33,959 nt of DNA from assembly GCA_040403535.1 (NCBI GenBank), contig JBBAKL010000030.1, positions 1-33,959 of the forward strand, written 5' to 3'. This document shows, piece after piece, positions 26,660 to 33,959 of the stretch. Position numbers and translations under genes: made by a program. Each line of letters starts with the position of its first letter. Positions within the stretch are counted from its first letter, which is position 1. Under the pieces are notes generated by a model, which worked only from the letters and a program-made list of their open reading frames with translations, was not told the DNA's origin and did no database searches. This DNA is from JAHEYG01 sp040403535 (lineage in GTDB: Bacteria; Bacteroidota; Bacteroidia; B-17B0; Aurantibacillaceae).

Positions 26660-27641
26660 TTTTCCATTTCGAAATTAAATCAGAAGCGATGCGGTGTGGA
26701 TTAATATTTCCAGCTTGCAGATTGGATTCAATGTTTTTCAATTCTTCCTTAATCAATGGGTGATTATAGAATTTTTCTTTTAGTTGTTCGCTTATGCTGT
26801 AATGCAGCCATTCGGTTAATTGCATTTTGCGCTTGTGAAAAAAGTAACCGTTGGAAATAACTAATCGTTTGTATTCTTCTATGATGCCAAATGCCTCTTT
26901 AATACCTTCATTATTGATACTGGAGCAGATATCCACTTTTGGAATCCAGCCGCTTTCAGAAGGCGGAAATAAATGAAGGGCATGTGAATATTCTGTTTTG
27001 GCGTTTTTTGCTTTTTGCAAATTAGCACCATCGGCTTTAGTAATTAATAAGGCATCTGCCATTTCCATGATTCCGCGCTTTATTCCCTGCAGTTCATCTC
27101 CTGCGCCTGCCAACATAAGCAATAAAAAGAAATCAGTCATTTGGCTTACCGCAATTTCACTCTGACCCACACCAACGGTTTCTACAATGATAAAATCAAA
27201 TCCCGCTGCTTCGCATAATAAAATGGTTTCAAAGGTATTTCGTGTAACGCCTCCAAGTGTGCCGGAGCTTGGCGACGGTCGGATAAAAGCATTCGGATGC
27301 GAAGATAATTTTTCCATTCGCGTTTTATCACCTAAAATACTTCCTTTGGTTTTTTGACTACTTGGGTCGATGGCTAATACAGCAATACGATGACCGTTAT
27401 TTATTAATTGTAATCCAAAGCTTTCAATAAATGTGCTTTTACCTACACCCGGAACGCCGGTAATTCCCAGACGAAAAGATTTGCCTGTTTTGTGCATAAT
27501 TCCGTCAATTACTTTTCCTGCTAATTCCTGATGTTCGGCTTTAGTAGATTCGATTAATGTAATAGCGCGGCTTAAAACGGTAATATCTGCGGATAAAATC
27601 CCCTGAATAAAATAGTCCGGTGTATTTAATGGATTACTCAA
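26655..27641 (-). CDS. meaB: MeaB/ArgK-family GTPase, methylmalonyl-CoA mutase chaperone
   Basis: A 328-residue G3E GTPase that loads and protects adenosylcobalamin in methylmalonyl-CoA mutase. The P-loop GVPGVGKST is at residues 62-70. The family block VLAIDPSSQKTKGSILGDKTRM follows, then VETVGVGQSE (Walker B/switch), LMLAGAGDELQGIKRG, and a TKADG base-recognition motif (usual NKAD). The length is normal. The gene overlaps the end of amn by 8 bp. No mutase gene (mutA/mutB) lies in the window, so the client enzyme must be encoded elsewhere. Together with nrdJ it indicates that adenosylcobalamin is available to the cell. Confidence 0.95.
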   Translation of the reverse strand: MSNPLNTPDYFIQGILSADITVLSRAITLIESTKAEHQELAGKVIDGIMHKTGKSFRLGITGVPGVGKSTFIESFGLQLINNGHRIAVLAIDPSSQKTKGSILGDKTRMEKLSSHPNAFIRPSPSSGTLGGVTRNTFETILLCEAAGFDFIIVETVGVGQSEIAVSQMTDFFLLLMLAGAGDELQGIKRGIMEMADALLITKADGANLQKAKNAKTEYSHALHLFPPSESGWIPKVDICSSINNEGIKEAFGIIEEYKRLVISNGYFFHKRKMQLTEWLHYSISEQLKEKFYNHPLIKEELKNIESNLQAGNINPHRIASDLISKWKN

Positions 27642-28407
27642 AACGTAAATGCTTAACGGATATACCTTTGTTCTGTAATTCTTTTAATGATTCGATACCG
27701 ATGCGTAAATGTTCATTCACAAAGCCATCAGTAACTTTTTTATCGCTTTGTTCTGTTTTTACCCCTTCAGGTATCATTGGCTGATCGGTAACCAGCAACA
27801 AGGCACCGGTTGGAATTTCATTGTGAAATCCTACCGTAAAAATCGTTGCAGTTTCCATATCAATAGCCATTGCTCTCAGCTGGCGCAAGTACTCTTTAAA
27901 ATTATCATCGTGTTCCCATACGCGACGGTTGGTGGTATATACAGTTCCGGTCCAGTAATCTTTGTCGCTGATTCGAATGGTATACGAAATCGCTTTTTGT
28001 AAATTAAATGAAGGTAATGCAGGAACTTCGCTCGGAAAATAATCATCACTGGTACCTTCGCCACGAATGGCAGCAATTGGAAGAATTAAATCGCCTATCT
28101 GATTTTTCTTTTTTAGGCCGCCGCATTTCCCCAAAAACAAAACAGCTTTTGGTTTTATAGCACTTAACAAATCCATTACAGTTGCAGCGCTTGCACTTCC
28201 CATTCCAAAATTAATAATGGTGATATTGTTGGCAGTGGCACTACTCATCGGACGGTCAAGCCCTCTTACTTCCACATTATTTAATTGAGCGAACATGTGA
28301 ACATAGTTACTGAAATTTACCAGTAAAATGTATTGACCAAATTCTTCTAATGGCAAACCGGTGTAACGTGGCAACCAGTTATTTACAATCTCTTCTTTGC
28401 TTTTCAT
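27634..28407 (-). CDS. amn: AMP nucleosidase (short Bacteroidota form)
   Basis: A 257-residue PNP/UDP-family nucleosidase. AMP nucleosidase hydrolyses AMP to adenine and ribose 5-phosphate. Motifs: INFGMGSASAATVMDLL (phosphate-binding loop region), VLFLGKCGGL, AIRGEGTSDDYFP, and AIDMETATIF (ribose/base-binding Met-Glu). It lacks the ~200-residue N-terminal domain of the E. coli enzyme, as is usual in Bacteroidota. Its 3' end overlaps meaB by 8 bp, so the two are translationally coupled, with no obvious metabolic link. The exact substrate (AMP versus another nucleoside) rests on family annotation. Confidence 0.9.
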   Translation of the reverse strand: MKSKEEIVNNWLPRYTGLPLEEFGQYILLVNFSNYVHMFAQLNNVEVRGLDRPMSSATANNITIINFGMGSASAATVMDLLSAIKPKAVLFLGKCGGLKKKNQIGDLILPIAAIRGEGTSDDYFPSEVPALPSFNLQKAISYTIRISDKDYWTGTVYTTNRRVWEHDDNFKEYLRQLRAMAIDMETATIFTVGFHNEIPTGALLLVTDQPMIPEGVKTEQSDKKVTDGFVNEHLRIGIESLKELQNKGISVKHLRFE

Positions 28408-28408
28408 A

Positions 28409-28416
28409 TATCTTTG
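28409..28416 (+). promoter_or_regulatory. candidate -7 promoter box for the HsdR_N-like gene
   Basis: TATCTTTG matches the Bacteroidota -7 consensus TAnnTTTG, 45 bp before the TTG start of the gene at 28462. The -33 element is not clear. Confidence 0.35.
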
Positions 28417-28461
28417 TAAATCGTATTAATGTAAATATATTTATAAAAATTTAATTATTCA

Positions 28462-28908
28462 TTGGACTCCGGTTTAAAATATCCAACATTTAACATCAAG
28501 GTAAAACACGAAGGCAAAAACGCACTTGTATTTGACGAAGTGCGTAAAAAATGGTTGGTATTAACTCCTGAAGAATGGGTGCGTCAGCATCTGGTAAATT
28601 ATTTAATCACCATAAAAAATGTGCCTAAATCATTATTGTCTGTTGAAAAGGAAATAGATTTGAACGGCACCAGAAAACGATACGACGCTGTAATTTACAA
28701 CAACAAAATGAAGCCATTGGTTTTAATTGAATGTAAGGCCCCGGATATTGAAATTACACAACAAACAGCAGAACAAGCATTGCGTTATAATTTGTTGCTG
28801 GATGTAAAGTATTTATTACTCACTAATGGAATGCACGAAGTGATTATTTTAATTGAGAATGGAAAGGCTAGTATCCAACAAGAATTACCTTTGTTTTCGG
28901 AATTGTAA
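28462..28908 (+). CDS. stand-alone HsdR N-terminal-type PD-(D/E)XK nuclease-fold protein
   Basis: A 148-residue protein equivalent to the N-terminal domain of type I restriction HsdR subunits and nothing more. The catalytic-site pattern is intact: E62/E64, D75 in KRYDAVIYN, and E90-C-K92 in VLIECKAPD. The preceding TPEEWVRQHLVNYLI block is a family hallmark. No HsdM, HsdS or helicase domain lies nearby, so it is not a type I system. Such solitary genes are widespread in Bacteroidota with unknown role; nuclease or DNA-repair function is inference. The start must be TTG 28462: a stop lies in frame 18 nt upstream and no ATG occurs before residue 83. It is convergent with the esterase gene, with one base between the stops. 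Confidence 0.85.
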   Translation: MDSGLKYPTFNIKVKHEGKNALVFDEVRKKWLVLTPEEWVRQHLVNYLITIKNVPKSLLSVEKEIDLNGTRKRYDAVIYNNKMKPLVLIECKAPDIEITQQTAEQALRYNLLLDVKYLLLTNGMHEVIILIENGKASIQQELPLFSEL

Positions 28909-28909
28909 A

Positions 28910-30043
28910 TTAATTGGTTTTAATTAATTTTTTAGTTTCACTAATACCGTCTTTTTTTATTGTTACAAAATATAATCCTGTATTTAAATCTTCAATGTCA
29001 ATTAACTTTTCGTTATCAGTCTGCTTAACTATTCTTCCATTCAAATCGGTAATTGTAACTTGAATATTTCCTTCAATGTTTAATATAAAATTATCGTTAG
29101 CCGGATTTGGGTAAATAGTTGTTTTACTCAGTTCGTTTTCTTGCATGGATGTCAGCAAATTCAATTTGTATTTTCTGAAGAAACGCCAGATTTGAACTGA
29201 TGCGCTAAAATCCTGATTGGTTACGCCTGTTATAAAAGCAGCACCGGGCCAGGTGTGTCCGCCTCCGTTAACACGATACAATTCTACACTGGAATTATTG
29301 GTGCCTCCTGAGTAAATGAAATGATCTGCTGTACATCCATCGGTGGTGTTGATGTTTGGTACATTGCTAAAAGTAGGTATAGAATTGCAATTGTTTTTTA
29401 CTCGCCAATGTTTCACTAACGAATCAACTGCCACCATTGTTGAATTTCCGATATAAGGTACGGTTGCGTCTGCGGTACCATGAATATGCATAACAGGAAC
29501 CGGGCGACCCGGATTGCAACTGTTATACCAATTAGTAAACATAGTACCTGTAACTCCGGCAATAGCAGCAATTTTGTTACTTAGATTACATGCGAGATAA
29601 TTACTCATAAAGCCTCCATTGCTCATTCCGGTTGAATAAACACTATTAGCATTTATATTGTAGCTTGCCTTAATCGAATCAATAAGCTGACTTAAAAACA
29701 ATAAATCATTAGCCCCAAGAGTAGAAATACCGGCATTCCAATAAGGTTGATTGTTGCCGTCTTTTGTTCCCTGGGGATGAACAAGAATAAAATTCGCTGT
29801 ATCGGCAATAGGCATGAAGTTACCGTAAAACTGTTGTTGTAATGCAGAACTGGTGTAACCATGTAAATTTAAAACTAAAGGAACCGCAGTTGTTCCGGTA
29901 TATATTGTCGGACGATATAGTCGATAGCTGCGGTAAATACCATTTGAAAAAATACTGTCAACTACCGTTACGCCTGATTGTGCAACAACAAAAAAGCCTG
30001 TTAATAAAAACAGGCTTAAAAAGATTTTGGATTTTATTTGCAT
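28910..30043 (-). CDS. secreted alpha/beta-hydrolase esterase (PHB depolymerase/CE1-like) with T9SS type A signal
   Basis: A 377-residue secreted esterase. The signal peptide ends near AQ-SG (~21). The fold core starts at PLVLNLHGY (oxyanion region, ~55-63). The triad is visible: Ser141 in GMSNGG, Asp192 in HGTADATVPY, His263 in GGGHTWPG. The last ~75 residues are a Por_Secre_tail (IYPNPANDNFILNI ... GLYFVTIKKDG), so it is exported by the T9SS. The LpqC/PHB-depolymerase family covers polyhydroxybutyrate depolymerases, feruloyl and acetyl-xylan esterases. The substrate cannot be decided from sequence, and there is no carbohydrate-binding module. The gene lies 11 bp downstream of dnaN on the same strand. 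Confidence 0.9.
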   Translation of the reverse strand: MQIKSKIFLSLFLLTGFFVVAQSGVTVVDSIFSNGIYRSYRLYRPTIYTGTTAVPLVLNLHGYTSSALQQQFYGNFMPIADTANFILVHPQGTKDGNNQPYWNAGISTLGANDLLFLSQLIDSIKASYNINANSVYSTGMSNGGFMSNYLACNLSNKIAAIAGVTGTMFTNWYNSCNPGRPVPVMHIHGTADATVPYIGNSTMVAVDSLVKHWRVKNNCNSIPTFSNVPNINTTDGCTADHFIYSGGTNNSSVELYRVNGGGHTWPGAAFITGVTNQDFSASVQIWRFFRKYKLNLLTSMQENELSKTTIYPNPANDNFILNIEGNIQVTITDLNGRIVKQTDNEKLIDIEDLNTGLYFVTIKKDGISETKKLIKTN

Positions 30044-30054
30044 TATTAGTTGAA

Positions 30055-31176
30055 TTAGTTGTTTAGCATTACCGGCATAACCAACATCAATACATCTTCT
30101 CCGGGATTTGATTTTTGTGAAGGAACAATAATTCCAGCACGGTTAGGGGCACTCATTTCAATGGTAATCTCATCACTTTCTAAATTGCTAACCATTTCAA
30201 CTAAAAACTTAGAGTTAAAACCTATTTCCATATCTTCTCCAATATATGAGCAAACTAAACTTTCGTGACCTTCATTTGCAAAGTCTAAGTCTTCAGCAGA
30301 TACGGTTAATTGGCTACCTGTAATCTTTAAACGAACCTGATGCGTTGCTTTATTAGCAAACACACTTACGCGTTTTATCGCTCCTAAGAAGGAAGCACGA
30401 TCGATGGTTAGTTTATTTGGATTTTGTTTAGGAATAACGGCTTCGTAGTTCGGATATTTACCGTCAATTAAACGGCATACTAAATTGATATTGCCAAAAG
30501 AGAACAATGCATTAGTTTTATTGAATTCAACTTTTACTGCATCGTCAACTCCTGCCAATAAGGTTTTTAAAACGTTTAAAGGTTTTTTAGGCATAATGAA
30601 AGAGGTAGATGCACCTGCTTTAGCATCGTTACGCGTGTAACGAACTAATTTGTGCGCATCAGTGGCAACGAAAATCGAATTGGTTTCGTTAAACTGACAG
30701 TATACTCCGCTCATCACCGGGCGTAAATCATCGTTTCCGGTTGCGAAAATTGTTTTATTAATCGCTGAGGCTAAAATATCGCTTTTCACTACAATTGACG
30801 TTTGTGAATCAAGCTTAGGCATTTTAGGATATTCTTCACCGTTATGGCCGGTAAGTGTATAGTCTCCTGTTTCGGTTTTTAATTTGGCAGAAAACTTTTT
30901 GTTATCAATTATGAAGGAAACCGGTTGCTCTGGTAAGTTGGATAATGCATCCTGTAAAGTTTTAGCAGGAATAGCAATGCTGCCTCCTTGAGAAGCTTCT
31001 ACTTTCATGCTGGTAGTAATGGTTGTTTCCATATCACTAGCCGAGATGGTTAATTCACCATTATTTACTTCGAATAAAAAGCAATCTAAAATCGGAATTG
31101 TATTATTGGTGTTTAAAACGCCGCCAACAGATTTTAATTGTTTAAGCAGGGTAGATGATGATACAACGAAATTCAT
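30055..31176 (-). CDS. dnaN: DNA polymerase III beta subunit (sliding clamp)
   Basis: A 373-residue clamp protein that dimerises into a ring around DNA and tethers DNA polymerase. All three clamp domains are present. The N-terminus is MNFVVSSSTLLKQLK, and internal blocks include GGVLNTNNTIPILDCFLFE, LTGHNGEEYP, DLRPVMSGVYCQF, FVATDAHKLVRY, DGKYPNYEAVIP, and the C-terminal hydrophobic MLVMPVML. I prefer ATG 31176. A TTG six bases upstream would add two residues not seen in the family. dnaA is not nearby, as is usual in Bacteroidota, so this position does not mark oriC. Confidence 0.97.
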   Translation of the reverse strand: MNFVVSSSTLLKQLKSVGGVLNTNNTIPILDCFLFEVNNGELTISASDMETTITTSMKVEASQGGSIAIPAKTLQDALSNLPEQPVSFIIDNKKFSAKLKTETGDYTLTGHNGEEYPKMPKLDSQTSIVVKSDILASAINKTIFATGNDDLRPVMSGVYCQFNETNSIFVATDAHKLVRYTRNDAKAGASTSFIMPKKPLNVLKTLLAGVDDAVKVEFNKTNALFSFGNINLVCRLIDGKYPNYEAVIPKQNPNKLTIDRASFLGAIKRVSVFANKATHQVRLKITGSQLTVSAEDLDFANEGHESLVCSYIGEDMEIGFNSKFLVEMVSNLESDEITIEMSAPNRAGIIVPSQKSNPGEDVLMLVMPVMLNN

Positions 31177-31242
31177 AAACAAAATAATTTTAAATCAATA
31201 TTCAATAAAAGAACAATGGTATTTGACCACTTTTCCACTAAA

Positions 31243-31250
31243 CAAATTTA
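31243..31250 (-). promoter_or_regulatory. candidate -7 promoter box of dnaN
   Basis: TAAATTTG on the minus strand matches TAnnTTTG, 66 bp upstream of the dnaN ATG. A 12-bp perfect palindrome AATAGGCCTATT (31264-31275) lies 13 bp further upstream, where a -33 region or operator would sit. Confidence 0.4.
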
Positions 31251-31263
31251 AGTTTCACTCGCA

Positions 31264-31275
31264 AATAGGCCTATT
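31264..31275. repeat. palindrome AATAGGCCTATT upstream of dnaN
   Basis: A perfect 12-bp palindrome in the DUF4340-dnaN intergenic region, next to a candidate dnaN promoter box. It could be a regulator site. Confidence 0.45.
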
Positions 31276-31295
31276 CTGAGACCTTTAGTTTTGAA

Positions 31296-32336
31296 CTACT
31301 TTTTAACAGTAGCTTTCGGGAGAAAATACCCATAAGTAGGCAGTATTTTGCCGAATACGTAAGATTGAACCAGGGCTACCTCCTTATCGTTGTCGTATCG
31401 CATAAATAAACGATCAGGATCGTATTTGTAATCAACCCCATATTTTCGATTTAATTCAGCTGTTGAGTTTTTATGTAAAAAGTTAAATACTCTTGTTTCG
31501 TTTTTTGTGTCAGTAATACTGAGTGTGATATACGGAATAGCATTTTTGAGAGAGTCAGAAAGCGATTTTGCAGAAGTGGTTAAAAGGGCTTCGTAATGTA
31601 CATTTTGAAAATAAGCTAAGTATTGTTTCATTTTCATTTCGTCAAATGCAAGTGAAGACCCATCCGCTTTTTTAAGCGCAAATGTTTTTGTATTAATTAT
31701 ATCAATAACGAAGGATGAGTCTTTTGCTTCCGCATGGTCGAGTTTAATGGTTTTTAATTGAGGAGGAGTGTAATTAATAATCATTCGGTTTCTCCATTCA
31801 GTTTCGTTAGTAATATAGCGGGTCGACAAAAAGCCATTAAATCCCGGTATAAAGGTTAGGAAAGGTTCTTCGTAGTTTTCATCTGTATCCGGATTGGTTA
31901 GCAACATGTAAGTACCATCGTTTTCCAGGTTTTCATGTCCCACATAATACTGCTTTACTTTATCAGTTCCCGTATAGATTTCAACTTTTATGGATTTTGC
32001 GCTCATTAGCTTTATCACGTTTTTCTTTGCTGTTTTCGCCACGGGCGATTTAACATCAACCATATTCATAGTGTAAAGCAAAGTGCTGATGGCATCCGGT
32101 CGGCAAGGATATTTGTCATTCACCATCCAGCCGTTTTCTTTTCTTTCTAAAGTAACTTTATTGCCTTCTTTGTCTGCTAAAAATATTTTTGTAATGGCTG
32201 CAGTATCTTTAAATGAAAAATCACTGGCTTCCTTATCTAATGTAGAAGCAGAAGTTTTGGTTTTATATAAATAATAGGAAACAGCACATAAGAGGCCTAA
32301 TGCCAATACAATGATAAAAGAAGATTTATTCTTCAT
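31296..32336 (-). CDS. DUF4340 domain-containing membrane-anchored protein
   Basis: A 346-residue protein with an N-terminal signal anchor (SFIIVLALGLLCAVSYYLY, ~residues 5-23) and a periplasmic part fitting DUF4340. It has SDFSFKDTAAITKIFLADKEGN, VTLERKENGWMVND, KYPCRPDAISTLLYTM, YYVGHE, FNGFLSTRYITNETEWRNR. DUF4340 proteins often occur with gliding-motility ABC components (GldF/GldG regions) or, in Bacteroidota, beside dnaN. The function is not established. It is encoded upstream of dnaN on the same strand with a 119-bp spacer that carries a candidate promoter, so co-transcription is possible but not required. Confidence 0.85.
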   Translation of the reverse strand: MKNKSSFIIVLALGLLCAVSYYLYKTKTSASTLDKEASDFSFKDTAAITKIFLADKEGNKVTLERKENGWMVNDKYPCRPDAISTLLYTMNMVDVKSPVAKTAKKNVIKLMSAKSIKVEIYTGTDKVKQYYVGHENLENDGTYMLLTNPDTDENYEEPFLTFIPGFNGFLSTRYITNETEWRNRMIINYTPPQLKTIKLDHAEAKDSSFVIDIINTKTFALKKADGSSLAFDEMKMKQYLAYFQNVHYEALLTTSAKSLSDSLKNAIPYITLSITDTKNETRVFNFLHKNSTAELNRKYGVDYKYDPDRLFMRYDNDKEVALVQSYVFGKILPTYGYFLPKATVKK

Positions 32337-32368
32337 AATGAAAAGCTTTTTAAGTACGGTAAGAAAAA

Positions 32369-33454
32369 TTATTTCCCTCTGTATTCGCTTCTTTTATTGA
32401 ATAAAGCGTCTGCAAGTTTATTATAGCGGAGTGTAATCTCGAAACCACCTACTGTTTTTGAAGCAGCACGGTAACCTGAAATATTAGCATCGTAAGATAA
32501 ACCAATAGCATAATTACCCATGTCTAACAAAACCTGTGGAATAATTGCGTCGTCGGATCTGTAAAATAATCCAACACCAAAAGTGTTCTCAACTTTTTCT
32601 CCTGTTACTTTGGTTCCGTTCTTAAAGCGGTATTTAATATATACACCACCATTAATTTCTTTAGCAGTTCCTTGCAACATGTAAATAAATGTTGGCGCAA
32701 TAGTTAATTTACTGTTCGGTACATCATAACGCGCACTTAGCGAACCAACATAACGGGCAGGAATTCGATACGGATCAGCATAAGGCTGACCAGTTACAGG
32801 ATTTATTTGAGAATTACCGAAATCTTGTTTAGCCTGATTTAAATGAAAACCCGCCAAACCAATTCGGAAACTAGTAATGTAGTCACGGTCGTTTTTCTTA
32901 CGGTCAGTTGAAAATTCATATGCCAATCCGGCACCAAAATCAGAATAAGTAAATGAATGATAAGCTACATTTTCGTTAGTTGGACGTGTAGGGTCGATTT
33001 CTGTACCATTAAATTGAGAAGCGTAAGTTAATTTGGCGTAATCGCCATTATTCCATGAAATACCACCGTAAATACCGGTAGATAATATACTGGTTTTACT
33101 TAGTTTGATGATACCGCTGATATTCAGATTCGCTAAAGTGTTGGATAAATTTGCAGCACCGGCTCTGTCGTTAAATACATTTAATCCTAATCCTAAGAAT
33201 GCAGATTTGTTTCTGTTTCTTAGCATACCGCCGTCAACGGATAATGCCATTGTTTGATAAGGATTCCCCATAGAAGCCCACTGGTTTCTGTATCCTGCAA
33301 CAGCACGATAATATCCTGGGAAAAATCCTGTATTGGCAGGATTATAGAAAAGCGGCATCTCCTGAATTTGAGCCATATGAATATCCTGTGCTTGAAGATT
33401 GTTATTGCTGAAACCAACAATAAACAGGCAGGATAGTATTACTAGTTTTTTCAT
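32369..33454 (-). CDS. PorP/SprF family T9SS outer-membrane protein (second copy)
   Basis: A 361-residue beta-barrel protein with a signal peptide (cleavage near NLQAQ, ~22). It carries the PorP/SprF N-terminal block QIQEMPLFYNPANTGFF...YRAVAGYRNQWASMGNPYQT. Later strands include FLGLGLNVFNDRAGA, NGGVYIKYRFKNG, FGVGLFYRSDDA and a C-terminal FEITLRYN. It follows a CHU_C protein gene by 25 bp on the same strand, the same adhesin-then-PorP order as at 1545-7541. It is longer than the first copy (305 residues) and clearly divergent, so it is probably dedicated to its own upstream adhesin. No OmpA partner follows; DUF4340 is next. Confidence 0.93.
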   Translation of the reverse strand: MKKLVILSCLFIVGFSNNNLQAQDIHMAQIQEMPLFYNPANTGFFPGYYRAVAGYRNQWASMGNPYQTMALSVDGGMLRNRNKSAFLGLGLNVFNDRAGAANLSNTLANLNISGIIKLSKTSILSTGIYGGISWNNGDYAKLTYASQFNGTEIDPTRPTNENVAYHSFTYSDFGAGLAYEFSTDRKKNDRDYITSFRIGLAGFHLNQAKQDFGNSQINPVTGQPYADPYRIPARYVGSLSARYDVPNSKLTIAPTFIYMLQGTAKEINGGVYIKYRFKNGTKVTGEKVENTFGVGLFYRSDDAIIPQVLLDMGNYAIGLSYDANISGYRAASKTVGGFEITLRYNKLADALFNKRSEYRGK

Positions 33455-33479
33455 AGTTAAATTTTCGGTTCGAGTCTTT

Positions 33480-33959
33480 TTATCTGATCAGTGTTACGTT
33501 TCCTTTTATTAATTTGCTATCACCTGAAACGTTCTTGTAGGTAAGTAAATAGGCATAAACTCCGGTTTGTGCCATTTGACCTTTATAATTTCCATCCCAG
33601 CCATAATTCCATTCACTTGATCTGAAAACTTCTTCACCCCATCTGTTCCATACACGTAATTCATAATCTTTAGAGAAACGTGCAGTAGCTCCTAAAGGAG
33701 CAAATACGTCGTTGTTACCATCTCCATTAGGGGTAAATCCAGTTGGAAATACAACATCCGAACGTTTGTCGGCAAACACGGCGGTTATGTTATCACTTTC
33801 TCGGATTACAAATGCAATAGAATCGCGGAAGAGATAATTGTTACTGTTTAAATCATACGGTGTGACCGTTTCTTTGTTGTATTCACTTGTAAATTCCCAG
33901 TGATCGAAAACGTATAAGTTTGTATCAACCGGGTATGCTTCCATATGTGTAAGTAAATA
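33480..33959 (-). CDS. C-terminal part of a T9SS-exported CHU_C (type B) protein, truncated by the window edge
   Basis: The frame is open to the right edge (about 160 codons visible), so the start lies outside. An ATG at 33944 is internal, since open codons continue upstream of it. The visible part begins with a beta-rich segment (NLYVFDHWEFTSEYN, DNITAVFADK), like the repeat domains of large Bacteroidota surface proteins. It ends in a full gliding-motility-associated C-terminal domain: FTPNGDGNNDVF, RVWNRWGEEVF, WDGNYKGQMAQTGVYAYLL, KGNVTLIR. Paired with the downstream PorP/SprF gene it is the second T9SS adhesin-type unit in the window. Confidence 0.92.
   Translation of the reverse strand, partial: YLLTHMEAYPVDTNLYVFDHWEFTSEYNKETVTPYDLNSNNYLFRDSIAFVIRESDNITAVFADKRSDVVFPTGFTPNGDGNNDVFAPLGATARFSKDYELRVWNRWGEEVFRSSEWNYGWDGNYKGQMAQTGVYAYLLTYKNVSGDSKLIKGNVTLIR

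Noticed and set aside
28462..28908. Type I restriction-modification system
   Set aside because: Only the HsdR N-terminal domain is present; no helicase, HsdM or HsdS gene is in the window.
30055..31176. dnaN as a marker of the replication origin
   Set aside because: In Bacteroidota dnaN is usually not linked to dnaA or oriC, and no DnaA-box cluster is evident next to it.

Overview
The window is Bacteroidota DNA. Evidence: AT-rich intergenic DNA, four proteins ending in type IX secretion system (T9SS) sorting signals (two CHU_C/type B, two type A), two PorP/SprF outer-membrane proteins, an OmpA/PorE-like partner, an N-terminally short AMP nucleosidase and a DUF4340 gene beside dnaN. It reads as a free-living, probably aerobic or microaerobic, environmental member rather than a gut Bacteroides. 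That placement is inference from gene content. Positions 5078-5177 are a run of 100 Ns, so this is a draft scaffold.

Layout. 1-92: 3' part of an initiator tRNA-fMet and its terminator. 134-1192: a mobile-element graveyard on the minus strand, holding a decayed large serine recombinase and an IS256-type transposase fragment. 1545-9731: a three-gene plus-strand operon of giant T9SS adhesin, PorP/SprF and OmpA-family protein. The adhesin is split only by the N gap; identical flanking repeats predict a real gap of 104 bp, which restores one ~1691-residue frame. 9732-12183: a second decayed region with an XRE regulator relic, a tRNA 3'-end fragment, a duplicated fragment and a secreted protein broken by one stop codon. 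12184-13926: class II (B12-dependent) ribonucleotide reductase on the minus strand. 14042-20892: plus-strand genes for a TMTC-like membrane glycosyltransferase with TPRs, a 1471-residue alpha-2-macroglobulin with an intact thioester motif, and a small secreted basic protein. 20893-23409: minus-strand MlaE-MlaF-MCE lipid transport operon. 23521-26559: secreted peptidoglycan amidase with CUB and T9SS signal. 26655-28407: overlapping AMP nucleosidase and MeaB GTPase. 28462-28908: stand-alone HsdR_N-type PD-(D/E)XK protein. 28910-30043: T9SS-secreted CE1-like esterase. 30055-32336: dnaN and DUF4340. 32369-33959: a second PorP/SprF and the C-terminus of a second CHU_C adhesin, running off the right edge.

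How the parts fit. Most intact genes concern the cell envelope: secretion and display of adhesins, envelope lipid transport, a protease trap, a secreted wall hydrolase and a secreted esterase. The housekeeping genes (nrdJ, amn, meaB, dnaN) lie between them. nrdJ and meaB both point to adenosylcobalamin metabolism. I found no CRISPR array, intact insertion sequence, prophage or recognisable defence island. The least ordinary elements are the repeat-mediated gap in the adhesin, the thioester alpha-2-macroglobulin beside a TMTC-like glycosyltransferase, the two-domain wall hydrolase, the orphan HsdR_N protein and the two relic zones.
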